This document shows positions 22,655 to 33,405 of a DNA stretch of 64,000 nt, piece after piece; within the stretch, counting starts at the first letter, position 1; each line of letters starts with the position of its first letter. Both the position numbers and the translations under genes were made by a program. Source of the stretch: Plecoglossus altivelis (taxonomy: Eukaryota; Chordata; Actinopteri; Osmeriformes; Plecoglossidae); the NCBI GenBank assembly GCA_036571765.1, contig BROE01000004.1, positions 2,948,541 through 3,012,540 of the forward strand, written 5' to 3'. The notes beneath the pieces were generated by a model. The model had not been told where the DNA came from, searched no databases, and worked only from the letters and a program-made list of their open reading frames with translations.

Positions 22655-25600
22655 ACAGCTGTTAGGTGTGTGTGGGTCTCTTCCAGGGTAGAGAGAGAGA
22701 GAGAGAGAGAGAGTGTGTGTGTGTGTGTGTGTGCGTGCGTGTGAGTGAGTGTGTGTGTGAGTGTGTGTGTGTACCTGCTCCGGTGGGCTTCTCCCAGGGT
22801 AGAGAGAGTGTGTGTGTGACTGTGTGAGTGTGTGTGTGTGTGGTGTGTGTGAGTGTGTGTGTTATTGTGTGTGTGTGTGTGTGTGTGAGTGTGGTGTGAG
22901 TGTGTGTGTGTTATTGTGTGTGTGTGAGTGTGTGTGTTATTGTGTGTGTGCGTGCATGTGTGAGTGTGTGTGTGGTGTGTGTGTGTGTGAGTGTGTGTGT
23001 ACCTGCTCCAGTGGGCTTCTCCCAGGGTAGAGTGAGTGTGTGTGTGTGTGTGTGCGTGGTGTGTGTGTGCGTGCATGTGTCTGAGTGTGTGTGTGTGTGT
23101 GCGTGGTGTGTGTGTGCGTGCATGTGTCTGAGTGTGTGTGTGTGGTGTGAGTGTGTGTGTGCGTGCATGTGTGTATGTGAGTGTGTGTGTGTGTGTGAGT
23201 GTGTGTGTACCTGCTCCAGTGGGCTTCTCCCAGGGTAGAGTAGTAGACGATGGTTGGCAGCAGGGAAGAGAACGACCACAGGAGCAGAGTGGGGAAGAAC
23301 TGACTGATCACAGCACTCTGCACACAAACCACACGCACACACACACACATGCGCACACACGCACACAGGCACACACACAGGCACACACATGCACAAGCAC
23401 ACACACACACACACACAGGCACACACACAGACACACGCACACACACACACATGCACACACACACACAGGAGGCTCTTAAGGCTACGTCCACAAGGAGGCA
23501 GGTAGGTGACAAAATATTTTCTATCTGACCGAACATGGAACAACAATAACAAGGACAAACACCTAGTACCTAGTAGTGTGTGTGTGTCTGTGTTGTGTGT
23601 GTGTGTGTTTTATGTGTATGTCTGTGTTGTGTGTGATCTGTGTGTGTGTCTGTGTTGTGTGTGTGTCTGTATTTTATGTGTATGTCTGTCTTGTATGTGT
23701 TGTATGTGTGTGTGTCTGTGTTGTGTGTGTCTTCGTTGTGTGAATGTGTGTTGTATTTGTGCGTGTCTGTGTTGTATATGTGTGTGTCTGTGTTGTATAT
23801 GTGTGTGTCTGTGTTGTGTGTCTGTGTCTGTGTGTCTGTCTGTGTTGTTGTTCTCACGTTGAGGTAGTGGATGGGCTTGGTGACGTTGAACTTGTCTATG
23901 GTGGTGATGATGATGGAGGGAGTGGTGAGGAAGGTGAGGAGGACCAGCAGGAAGAGGTTAAGCAGCAGCACTCTCACCCACCAGCACAGACCCTGCACTG
24001 ACAGGTTCTCCCTGACAGGAGGGAGGAGAAGAACAGAAAGAAAGAATGACAACAACAGCAGTTATTCTTGTGTTCAACTTCCTCTACACATGACAGGTCT
24101 GACACGTGAGGAGAGTGACAGTGTGACATTGTGGCAGTGTTGCAGTGTGACAGTGCACACTGCTCTGTGACAGTGTGGCAGTGTGACAGTGTGACAGTGT
24201 GACAGTGTGACAGTGAGACAGAGTGGCAGAGTGGCAGAGTGACAGTGTGGCAGTGAGACAGTGTGGCAGTGTGGCAGAGTGACAGTGTGGCAGAGTGACA
24301 GTGAGACAGTGAGGCAGTGTGGCAGTGTGGCAGTGCACACTGCTCTGTGACAGTGTGGCAGAGTGGCAGTGTGGCAGTGCACACTGCTCTGTGACAGTGT
24401 GGCAGTGTGGCAGAGTGACAGTGTGGCAGTGTGACAGTGTGGCAGTGCACACTGCTCTGTGGCGTGTGACTTCTCTCACCAGTAGACGTTTCTTGGATTT
24501 GGAGCATACTGGACTTTCCATTGCTTCACCTGAACACACACACACACGTTACTGTAACAGCATACTAGCACACACAAGCACACACGTTACTGTAACAGCA
24601 TACTAGCACACACACACACACATGTTACTGTAACAGCATACTAGCACACACACGTTACTGTAACAGCATACTAGCACACACACACACATGTTACTGTAAC
24701 AGCATACTAGCACACACAAGCACACACGTTACTGTAACAGCATACTAGCACACACAAGCACACACGTTACTGTAACAGCATACTAACACACACACACGTT
24801 ACTGTAACAGCATACTAGCACACACAAGCACACACGTTACTGTAACAGCATACTAGCACACACACGTTACTGTAACAGCATACTAGCACACACACGTTAC
24901 TGTAACAGCATACTAGCACACACACACACACACGTTACTGTAACAGCATACTAGCACACACAAGCACACACGTTACTGTAACAGCATACTAGCACACACA
25001 CACACACGTTACTGTAACAGCATACTAGCACACACACACGTTACTGTAACAGCATACTAGCACACACACACACACACACGTTACTGTAATACTCTACTAA
25101 CACACACACATGCACACACACACCTTTAGGGCAGGGCTGACGGATGATGGCTGGGGCTCCCACACACACACACACCTGACTGAGCCGTCGCTAGCCTCGC
25201 CCCCACAGGCCAGCGCGTTAAAGTCCTTCAGGATGCTGCAAGATGAGTGACAGCTGTCAATCACTGTGGGCCCCGCCCACAAGGCGGAGTTAAGGTAAGT
25301 GATGCAGACTCACTATGTGGCCATGGCCTCAGACTGCAGGGTGACGAAAGCCATCCCCAGGGGGCGCTGTGGGACCTGCTCTCTCTGGCTCTGCACCTGC
25401 TGCTGTAGACTGGCCTGCTGCTGGCTGTAGAAGTCTATGGCATCCACCTGCTCTCACAAACACACACGTGCACACACACACACGCGCACACACACACACG
25501 TGCACACACACGCACACACACGTGCACACACACGCACACACACGTGCACACACACACACATGCACACACACACATGCACACACACACATGCACACACACA

Positions 25601-27660
25601 CACGTGCACGCACACACACACGCACACACATGCACACACACGTGCACACACACACATGCACACACACACACGTGCACACACACACGTGCACGCACACACG
25701 TGCACGCACACACGCACACACACACACACATGCACACACACACGCACGCAAACACACATCACTGCTGAACAATATCTCTAAAGGTAAAACTAAACTCAAC
25801 CAGAGAGCCGAATGTTTCACACATCTACATTTGTCAGTGAACAGTGAATCTCTAACGGATTATCCAGGTCTTCCTCCCAGTCGTCCCATCTCAGTCCCCA
25901 GGTCCCAACCCCCCCCGTATCCCGTCTGCAGTGGTTCAGTCCGCCTCACCTCCTCATGGCTGTTGGAGCAGCAGCGGAGGAAACCACACAGACGGGGGTT
26001 GATCACTTCCCTCCTCCCCCGCCGTTCCAGCTCACGCTCGTAGTAATGCAGATTCTTCTCTGCTCGTTTCCTAGGAGACGAACCGTCATTACAGCGTTCT
26101 GACAGGGTGTTTGATGTGAACACCCGTCCTCTCTGCGTCCTAGCAACCTCACCTCTCCTTGTCGAGGTGCATGAGTTTGGCCACGTCGTAGCTCAGGTGA
26201 ACGTCAGCCACGCGGCACGTGGGGTAGGCCTCACTGGAGAGACCAGGAGACAAAGGGAGGAGAGAGCAGTAATGGGCTGGTGACACAGCACTCAGGTAAA
26301 CACGTCCTGATCAGACCAAGGTCTGATTTTACAGGTGTGGTGAGCTAGGTGATGCCTGTGTCCCTAAGAAGCAGCGTGAGGGGTCGGTCAAGGGTCAGGC
26401 AAGGGTCAAGGGTCAGGCAGGGGTCAGGGGTCAGGCAGCCTCACCTGAAGTGAGTCATGATGTCTCGGTCGCTGGCTTCTTTAGGAATTGAACGCACAAA
26501 CAGAGTGGTTCTGGCCTAGCGGGGAGGGAGAGCAAGGTCAAACTCAACTGTAGAGTGTGTGTGTCTGTACATGTGTGTGTGAGTGTCTGTGTGTCTGTCT
26601 GTGTGTCTGTCTGTGTGTGTGTGTCTGTGTATGTCTGTGTGTGTCTGTGCATGTGTATGTCTGTGTGTGTCTGTGCATGTGTATGTCTGTGTGTGTCTGT
26701 GTATGTCTGTGTGTGTCTGTACATGTGTGTGTGTGTCTGTGTATGTCTGTGTGTGTGTGTCTGTACATGTGTGAGTGTGTGTCTCTGTGTGTGTCTGTGC
26801 ATGTGCGTGTCTGTGTGCGTGTGTGTGTCTGTGCATGTGCATGTCTGTGTGTGTGTGTCTGTGCGTATCTGTGTACGTGTCTGTGTGCGTGTCTGTGTGC
26901 GTGTCTGTGTGCGTGTCTGTGTGTGTCTGTATGTGTGAGTGAGTGTGCTTGTGAGAGTGTATGTGCGTGACAGCTATATCAGAGACACAGTAAGAGGATG
27001 TAAACAAACAGGAAGCAGATTAAGGCACCATCTCTCTCCGCATGCCCTTCATCTGGGACGTGTGTTTCGACAGCAGCACCAACGTCAGGACGAGGTACAG
27101 AACTGCAAACACCGTGTGGAGCCACAGCAAGTTGTTCCTGCACACAGGGTCCAGAACACCACACGCTAAGCAACTGCATCACCGCCAGTATGTTAAGAAC
27201 TTTATACTTTTCATGGTAGAAGTTGCAAACATCAATGACATCTCTAGTTCGGTCAAAAGGTTTGTAGAATGTAGGGAACATAAATCTCCACAACATTCTT
27301 ATCAAAATGAATTATTTGTCTGAAGTCTGTGTTTGCGTAAGGTTCGTGTTTTTACCCTTTCTGCAGATTACCAATGGTTGTCCTTCCAAAACTGTAGGGG
27401 TCGTTTCCTGAAACGTGGCACAACACAAGCTTATGAGTGTTGTAACGTCAGAAAAAACGGGTGTTTTTGGACTTGGAGAAACAGCTCTGTTGCAACTCTG
27501 GAGTCTGGAGGTTTAGTCATACATCTACCAATGGATTCTGGCAAAGTTTATGTCTCTTCTGTGTTTAAGTTGTGTTCAAGAACAAACATTGTGTGTGTGT
27601 GTTGTGTTTCAGGGTGTATATGTATTTGTTAGTTAATGAGTATGTGGAAGGTGCATTTAA

Positions 27661-27715
<55 letters not shown>

Positions 27716-29826
27716 TGTGAGTGAGTGAAAGAGTGAGTGAGTGTGTGTGTGCGTGTGTGTGAGTGTGAGTGAGTGAGTGAAAGAGTGAGTGAATGTGTGT
27801 GCGTGCGTGTGTGTGTTTGTGTGCGTGTGTGTGTGTGTGTGTGAGTGTGTCAGTGTGTGTGTGTGTGTGTGTGTGTGAGTGTGAGTGAGTGAAAGAGTGA
27901 GTGTGTGTGCGTGTGTGTCTGTGTGTGTGTGTGTGCGTGTGTGTGTGTGCCCACCCAGCAGGTCTCCTGACATGTTGACAGGCAGGATGACAGACACAGA
28001 GGTGATGGTGATGATCACCAGCAGGACGATCAGGTGACGCTGGAAGGACAGATAGTGGACAGCATCTATCCCACACTTGGCCTTCACCTTGTCCTCGCTG
28101 CACACACACACACACACACACAGACACACACACACAGCCACACACACACAGACACACACACACACAGCCACACGCACACCCGCACACACACCCGCACACA
28201 ACCACACCCGCACGCACACACACAGCCACACACACACGGCCACACACACACAGCCACACACACACACACCCGCACACCCACCCACACACACACACACAGC
28301 CACACCCGCACGCACACACACACACACACACACAACCACACCCGCACGCACACAAACACGCACGCACGCACGCACACACAGCCACACACACACACAGCCA
28401 CACACACACACGCATCCACACACACACACAGCCACACCCGCACGCACACAGAATAAAGGTGTAAAACACACACGTCAGTTATATAAACACACATACGCTG
28501 TCTAACACGCATGATGACCATGTGACCATGGCAACAGACAATAACGAGCCACTTACTCCATCCTGATGATGAAGGAGAGCCAGGAGCAGAACCCCTAAGA
28601 AACACAGGAACACAGTTAGCTCTCATGACGAACTCAACACCACTGGCGATGTTTATGAAAATCAGGTTTAGTCGCTGTGCAAGATATACGCATAATAAGT
28701 AATATAAGCACAGAATTTACTGTGGCAGGAAGGTGCAAACATAGAACATATATGAAACATAATGAAGGTAGATGAAAAATATTATACAAATCTATTATAA
28801 AATACAAATAAGATGAAAAGTGGACACAAGTGTGTGTCTTTTTTTGTGTAAGTTTTAAGTTGTCATGTCGTCATGATGTCATCCGATGATGCTGCTGATG
28901 ACATCATGATGACATCACTCCACCCTTCCTCACCTTCTCATGCTCAAGCTCCTCCCCACTAGACAGCGTGCGTCCGTAGCGACGGTGGGACGTCTCGTTG
29001 AACCTGAATCACACAGGGCAGGGTGAAGGGGTCAAGGTTCACAAAGCGAGAGGTCAGGGGTCAGAGTTAATAGAGGTCAGAGGTCAGAAGCAGGAAGAGA
29101 CTGACCCTTCGCTGTCGGAGACGAGCGCCAGTCGACCGTAGTCCCAGAGCTTCCCTCTGATGGCGGAGAACAGTAGGAGCAGCACCTGCAGAGGGATGTT
29201 ATTGTGATGTTGTTGTGATGTTATTGTGACGTTGTGATGTTGTTGTGACGTTGTTGTGATGTTATTGTGACGTTGTTGTGATGTTATTGTGACGTTGTTG
29301 TGATGTTGTTGTGATGTTATTGTGATGTTATTGTGATTTTATTGTGATGTTGTTGTGATGTTATTGTGATGTTGTTGTGATGTTATTGTGACGTTGTGAT
29401 GTTGTTGTGATGTTATTGTGACGTTGTTGTGATGTTACTTTGATGTTTCATTTTTATTCAAGTGTTTCATTTTGACTGAACTCCTGTGCACAAGTGCGTT
29501 ACACACACACAGACACACACACATTCACACACACACATACATGCAGACACACACTCATTCACACACACATTCACACACACGCATTCACACACACGCAGAA
29601 ACATACACACAAGTAGACACACACACAGACACAGACACACAAGCAGACACAGACACACACTCACTAGAAAGACAGTGAAGTCGATGAGCAGCACCACAGG
29701 CACGCCCCCGAAACTGAGGCCCTTCAGAACGGTGCTCTGCGTGCTACTGAAGCAACTGCTGTTGTCCACATGCGCTGAACTACCGTTCCTGGCCACCAGA
29801 GGGCGCTCCTGCCATGGGAATTCCAT
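18493..29826 (-). CDS. tmem63a: TMEM63A, OSCA/TMEM63 mechanosensitive cation channel
   Basis: Minus-strand exons 29826-29665, 29185-29106, 29003-28934, 28594-28557, 28097-27955, 27407-27356, 27137-27029, 26515-26445, 26233-26153, 26070-25950, 25447-25314, 25235-25124, 24529-24480, 24011-23858, 23317-23211, 22584-22504, 22181-22116, 21936-21774, 21657-21552, 21214-21047, 19606-19491, 19185-19141 and 18630-18493 give 788 residues (human TMEM63A 807), all phases matching. Landmarks: VLKGLSFGGVPVVLLIDF (about 33-50), HYLSFQRHLIVLLV (126-139), NDPYSFGRTTI (166-176), RPLGMAFVTL (about 335-344), FNVTKPIHYLN (449-459), SQFFPTLLLWSF (464-475), GAFFVNYVIA (552-561), GMELLRLPG (568-576) and AVNQALAAPI (about 665-674). 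The C-terminal PYLPRVL and YQSYGS match paralogue A better than B or C. Known role: membrane-tension-gated cation channel of plasma or endolysosomal membranes. Exon 7 has a weak donor (GTGCCT). A non-coding 5' exon ends at the acceptor before 29846. Confidence 0.9.
18660..19112. repeat. CTCT/CGCT microsatellite with triplicated unique block, tmem63a last intron
   Basis: The segment ggatgctgtgtatcttggtt plus accacacg occurs three times (near 18685, 18900 and 18998), separated by ctctcgctcact repeats. A shared caggtaaagg also occurs at 19110. Confidence 0.85.
19333..19490 (-). repeat. 20-bp array carrying donor-like GGGTGAGTGT, tmem63a intron 21
   Basis: Units of cacacacacactcaccctct. On the minus strand they read GGTGAGTGTGTGTGTGAGAG, starting at the true exon 21 donor (GTG|GTGAGTG), so seven or eight further GTGAGT sites follow at 20-nt steps. 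Confidence 0.8.
19610..19692. repeat. (CA)n microsatellite, tmem63a intron 20
   Basis: acacacacatacatacacac units beginning next to the exon 21 acceptor. Confidence 0.85.
19850..21040. repeat. 1.2-kb TG/TATATGAG array, tmem63a intron 20
   Basis: gtgtgtgtgtatatgagtgt units of about 20-30 bp. They are regular to about 20480, then broken by single-base irregularities up to the exon 20 donor. Confidence 0.9.
21219..21425. repeat. GA-rich tract, tmem63a intron 19
   Basis: gagaggaggggagaggagg units. On the transcript strand this is a long C/T tract just before the exon 20 acceptor. Confidence 0.8.
21955..22112. repeat. 25-30 bp minisatellite, tmem63a intron 17
   Basis: Five degenerate copies of aacaggaatactgcaggtag plus aacagt. 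Confidence 0.8.
22314..22502. repeat. GTT/GGATGTTATT repeat, tmem63a intron 16
   Basis: gttgttgttgtggatgttat units next to the exon 16 donor. Confidence 0.8.
22670..23242 (-). repeat. tandem copies of the tmem63a exon 15 3' edge and donor
   Basis: The block gtacctgctccagtgggctt plus ctcccagggtagag is the true end of exon 15 at 23207-23240. It recurs almost exactly at 22999-23032 and 22769-22802, with a decayed copy near 22675-22690. Copies are 208 and 230 bp apart and joined by TG/TGAG microsatellite. Confidence 0.9.
23320..23470. repeat. (CA)n microsatellite, tmem63a intron 14
   Basis: cacacacacaggcacacaca units directly upstream of the exon 15 acceptor on the transcript strand. Confidence 0.85.
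23575..23850. repeat. TG/TGTCTGTGT repeat, tmem63a intron 14
   Basis: gtgtgtgtctgtgttgtgtg units ending next to the exon 14 donor. Confidence 0.85.
24108..24470. repeat. 9-10 bp minisatellite, tmem63a intron 13
   Basis: About 36 units of cagtgtgacagtgtggcag, with four copies of a larger gcacactgctctgtgacag module. Confidence 0.9.
24531..25085. repeat. palindrome-bearing minisatellite, tmem63a intron 12
   Basis: About 16 copies of cgttactgtaacagcatact plus a variable CA tract. Each unit has the perfect dyad GTTACTGTAAC. Confidence 0.92.
25455..25762. repeat. (CA)n compound array, tmem63a intron 10
   Basis: cacacacgtgcacacacaca units starting 8 bp from the exon 11 acceptor. Confidence 0.88.
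26550..26966. repeat. (TG)n / TGTCTG array, tmem63a intron 7
   Basis: tgtgtctgtgcatgtgtatg units over about 415 bp upstream of exon 8 on the transcript strand. Confidence 0.88.
27655..27950. repeat. (TG)n with gagtgagtgaaagag blocks, tmem63a intron 5
   Basis: Three copies of gtgagtgagtgaaagagtga within long TG tracts, next to the exon 5 donor. Confidence 0.88.
28100..28450. repeat. (CA)n with CAGCCACA/CCGCACG units, tmem63a intron 4
   Basis: cacacacacagccacacacac units ending against the exon 5 acceptor. Confidence 0.88.
29190..29452. repeat. 12-bp GTGATGTTATT minisatellite, tmem63a intron 1
   Basis: About 22 copies of gttgttgtgatgttattgtg-type units, beginning at the exon 2 acceptor. A CA array follows at 29503-29660. 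Confidence 0.88.
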
Positions 29827-29846
29827 CCGGACCTTCAGGAAGGAGG

Positions 29847-31262
29847 CTGCGAAGAACGAGATTATAGATTAAGGAACTGAGATAACGAAGATATACTTCA
29901 TCTACGAATTTCTGAGAAATGTACCCTTCGCATTTGTCTAACATTGGGTGGCCAAATTATGAAATTAATATATTTTTGGTAAGTGTTGTGTAAGGAAATG
30001 TGAAGATCGTGGATCGTTAGCGTTAATCTCAAAACGCATTAATAGTTACCCAAAGATGATCGTTTTAATAGTATGACGGTAAAGTCACAAGTTTCACGGG
30101 TCACGCGAGCCCAACCTTTCGCTTTACCGACACTAATCTCCTGCATGCTTTTTATATCTACACTAAAAACAACACGATTTATTTCTATTATATACAACGT
30201 GTTGTTGTTATCTATAGTTTACAGATATTATGACTGCATGAGACGTTATCATTCCAAACTAAATGAACAGCGTAAACTACTGGTTCAACTTCAAGATTTA
30301 AGATAACCTCAATTCTGCAATGATTTGTAGTTAAACTATCTGCACATAATTAATGGCAACACACACTAGCTGTAGTGTGTGATCCATCATCTGTTCAGCT
30401 TCACCGGTCTAAACAGCTGTTCACCCCATGTTAGCATACCGCTAGCTGGATAAAGGACAGACATGCTATCTGGATGGTTAAAGTAGAGATGTTCAGTTCA
30501 AACATGACAAGTCAATCTTACTAACAGTAGTAGTTAGCGGTAGCATTACACATTGGCTTGCTAGCTAGCTTGTATAACAAGCTGTTTTAATGTCTTTGAG
30601 AGAACATGTCAAACGTTTAGTTAGCTAGATAGCTATTCAACAAGATACGTTTTAGATTGTGCCAACCTACCCCAGACGTGTCTTCAATTTAATAGATCTA
30701 ACAATTTGAAGAATAGATCCGTTTAGTGTTCAAACACAACCGGACGAGCAGGTTGTACTGAAACCTCCGTATGCGCAACTGCGAGTCGTACAGTAATTCA
30801 TGTCCTGTTTGATCAATCATACAGTATCCGCAATGTACATCATTTTTCCTCCAGAACATTTCTAACTTCTGTCAAGCAATGTATATTTACAATAACATTA
30901 TTAAAGCTTCAGTCATTCACAGAAGTATGCTCGGAAGTTAAACATAAGGCATTTTTGCACGCAGGGGCGGCGTGTTATCATGCGGGAGACCGCCATTCAA
31001 TTCACCGAAGCCTGATTTATTTTAGTTTATTTCTCTTTCCCTCTGTCTCTTTTCCCGGTTTATTATTTGTCTTTAACACGTGGATTTTCGGTACTTCATG
31101 GCAAAATATTTATATCAATATATTAAGTCTTAAAATTCATTGGCTTATCAAATCATTTTTCTACCCATTATACAGAAAATACTTACAATTCAATAAAGTT
31201 GTGTAACATTATAGTCCCTAAAATAAAACCGTTACAGTAACATATAAGTGGCCTGGGTGAAA
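29847..31262. other. tmem63a 5' region and intergenic DNA
   Basis: Unique A/T-rich sequence. A non-coding first exon of tmem63a may end near 30673 (minus-strand GTCTGGG|GTAGGTTGG) in a locally GC-richer stretch up to about 30790. No other gene or repeat was recognised. Confidence 0.35.
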
Positions 31263-31274
31263 AATGAAAACTAT

Positions 31275-31356
31275 CGACGAGGATGGGATTCGAACCCACG
31301 CGTGCAGAGCACAATGGATTAGCAGTCCATCGCCTTAACCACTCGGCCACCTCGTC
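31275..31356 (-). tRNA. tRNA-Ser (anticodon GCU)
   Basis: The 82-nt sequence folds as a type II tRNA. The acceptor stem GACGAGG pairs with CCTCGTC, with discriminator G. The A box is TGGCCGAGTGG and the B box GGTTCGAATCC. The anticodon loop is CTGCTAA, with anticodon complement at 31321-31323. A long variable arm (TGTGCTCTGCACG) is typical of tRNA-Ser. No intron is present. T-runs (tttt) just downstream on the minus strand would end Pol III transcription. The standard vertebrate tRNA-Ser-GCT is essentially identical, so it looks intact and functional. Confidence 0.97.
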
Positions 31357-31843
31357 GTTGTGTCTGTAATACATACGACAACATTTTTAAACATAAAATA
31401 TAGGACATTAATAAATATATATTTAGAGGGACTATGATATATTGATCATATATTGAACATTGACTGTGTACAGGGAAATGCCTGCTTACTTTTTGCAACG
31501 TGCACATTCAATAGTTTCATTCCGAATGGAATGGCAGAGAGGATAAGATACTGGAGCTGGGACGTTTAAACTAGCCTAGCTAGTCTAGCTAACCGGAGCT
31601 AGCGGCTGCTAGTTCCTGTTACAGGTAGCCTACTCGCTAAAACGTTTCCCATTCATTCTCGATGGTGGTGCTAAAACACTAACTGTGTAACTTTGGGTAT
31701 TTTTGAAGTGGTGTGGTGCCCCCCTGTGGTCAGACAGTGTTATTGTCACTTTGCTGAGAAGTTCATTTTTTCCAGTTTTTATTTAGATTTATTATACACT
31801 TTTTACAGCTGATAGTCCATTAAAGTATTGTTTTACATGTCTA

Positions 31844-31848
<5 letters not shown>

Positions 31849-31901
<53 letters not shown>
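31849..31901. repeat. (GA)n microsatellite, fam177 3'UTR
   Basis: About 26 GA units between the fam177 stop and two overlapping minus-strand AATAAA signals at 31778-31783 and 31788-31793. Confidence 0.9.
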
Positions 31902-31904
<3 letters not shown>

Positions 31905-31954
31905 ACAGCAGAGCGCGCCATTCAAGCGCAACTGTTTATCAAAATATCACTAAA

Positions 31955-33405
31955 TCACTGTTCATTGTCCTCCTGGTACCCTGTATTGTCAGAACCTCCG
32001 CTTGGATGTCCAGAATGTTCACCAGGGTCTGGAGAACCGAGGAACACAGGGGCACCGGTGGTTCCATATGCTACGCTGTTCCTGAGAGAAAGGTGCACTC
32101 TCTCTGTCCCGTCCTCCGGCGAGACCATTTCCGTGTTTTCTTCTGCAGTCTGTGCCGGACGGGTTGTTTATACTTATTACTTATTACTGTTCCTATTTAA
32201 TTACTCTAATCATCATCACATTACTATGGCATTAGTTTGCATGACGTTCATTTAATGAATTAATTAATTCGTTTGTATGACATTAGTTTGGTACAAGTAC
32301 CTTGCTGTCGCGATGAAACGCATCTATTGCGTACTGATATTTGGCTGCGTTCAGTCCAAGTACACCAGCCAGTTTCCCTCCCAGAAAGTCACACGCTAAA
32401 AGCAAATGATAAAATGAAGGGTGTAGATCAACAGCTGTTTCACCCACACACACAGTGCTGCTAATGTGTTTACAGCGTGTGGTTAAATCACATGTTTATA
32501 CGTACTCTGCAGAGTCATTCTGGCCACAGTCCTCCAGGAAAATTTCCTCTACAGTTAATGAACAGTTCAAAGAAATGGAGAGTTAATAACAGGCAATGCA
32601 TTCTGCTGACGGTACAGAACCAGTCACTGGTAAACGCATTTATATGCTATTCATTGGCAAACACTTACCCTGAACTACATAAATACACAACTGGATCACA
32701 AGTACATCATTAGTGGTTAGAGTCAAGGAACATTGTGACTGATAGACACATCGCAAACTAACCACATCTGAGCAGGTAGGCACAGTGTGCACCAAGTAAC
32801 CCGATGTAGCTAACCAAAAAAAAGAAAAGAAATGATGACTCATCCATAACACCACCTTTAAATTAGTCTCTGCCAACAATGACATTAAGCCCTACAAAGA
32901 CCACATCCTGCACAATAACATCTCCCAAACCCAGAGAGACTTGTTGAACTCACTATGTTTGCAGGTTCTGTGAAGGCAGACTCCTCCTTCTCCTCCTGCT
33001 CCTCCTGCTCGCTGTTGTCCTCCTCCAGGGTCTCGCCGCTGGAGAAGTGGATCACCCTCTTCTTGGGCAAGGGGGGACCCCCAAACTCAGTCTCCTGGAA
33101 GTCATCACCCTGACAGGGAAACATGCTGTGGGAACCCTGGACATATCCAGTACAGTGTGCTAATGATTATAGCCTGTGTGTGTGTGTGTGTGTGTATTTA
33201 AACATGTTCCATTGTAGACTGAGCACACCTCACATGGTTACTGTATTTGCTAAGGGATAGTCCAAATACATCAGTATTTTCGCTCTGTTCATTTAACGTA
33301 CAAGAAACGGAAGATCTAGAGACACAAAACTATTTGAGATATTTGCTTGGAGCAGGTTGTCCTTCATATTTAAACTGCACTTACTTCCTTCAGATTGTTG
33401 CTCAT
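31955..33405 (-). CDS. FAM177-family protein
   Basis: Minus-strand exons 33405-33385, 33109-32954, 32548-32506, 32395-32301 and 32149-31955 give about 169 residues with matching phases. It begins MSNNLKEGDDFQ. The family signature PKKRVIHFSSGETLEE (about 23-38) is followed by a Glu-rich tract, and the second conserved block TCDFLGGKLAGVLGLNAAKY with QYAIDAFHR spans about 74-103. The tail is acidic, ends DNEQ and has no recognised motif. FAM177A1 and FAM177B share this layout; FAM177B adjoins BROX in human, so that orthology is favoured. Function is poorly known (FAM177A1 has been linked to the Golgi). Oddity: the Trp-Gly-Pro-Tyr-Leu stretch normally before the CDFLG block is missing; exon 3 supplies only RKFSWRTVARMTLQ. 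Either a small exon was missed or the gene has diverged. The paralogue is not settled, so no symbol is given. Confidence 0.78.

Noticed and set aside
32461..32560. Alternative frame across fam177 exon 3 reading EDCGQNDSAEYV
   Set aside because: It ends at a stop and breaks phase with the conserved CDFLGG exon.
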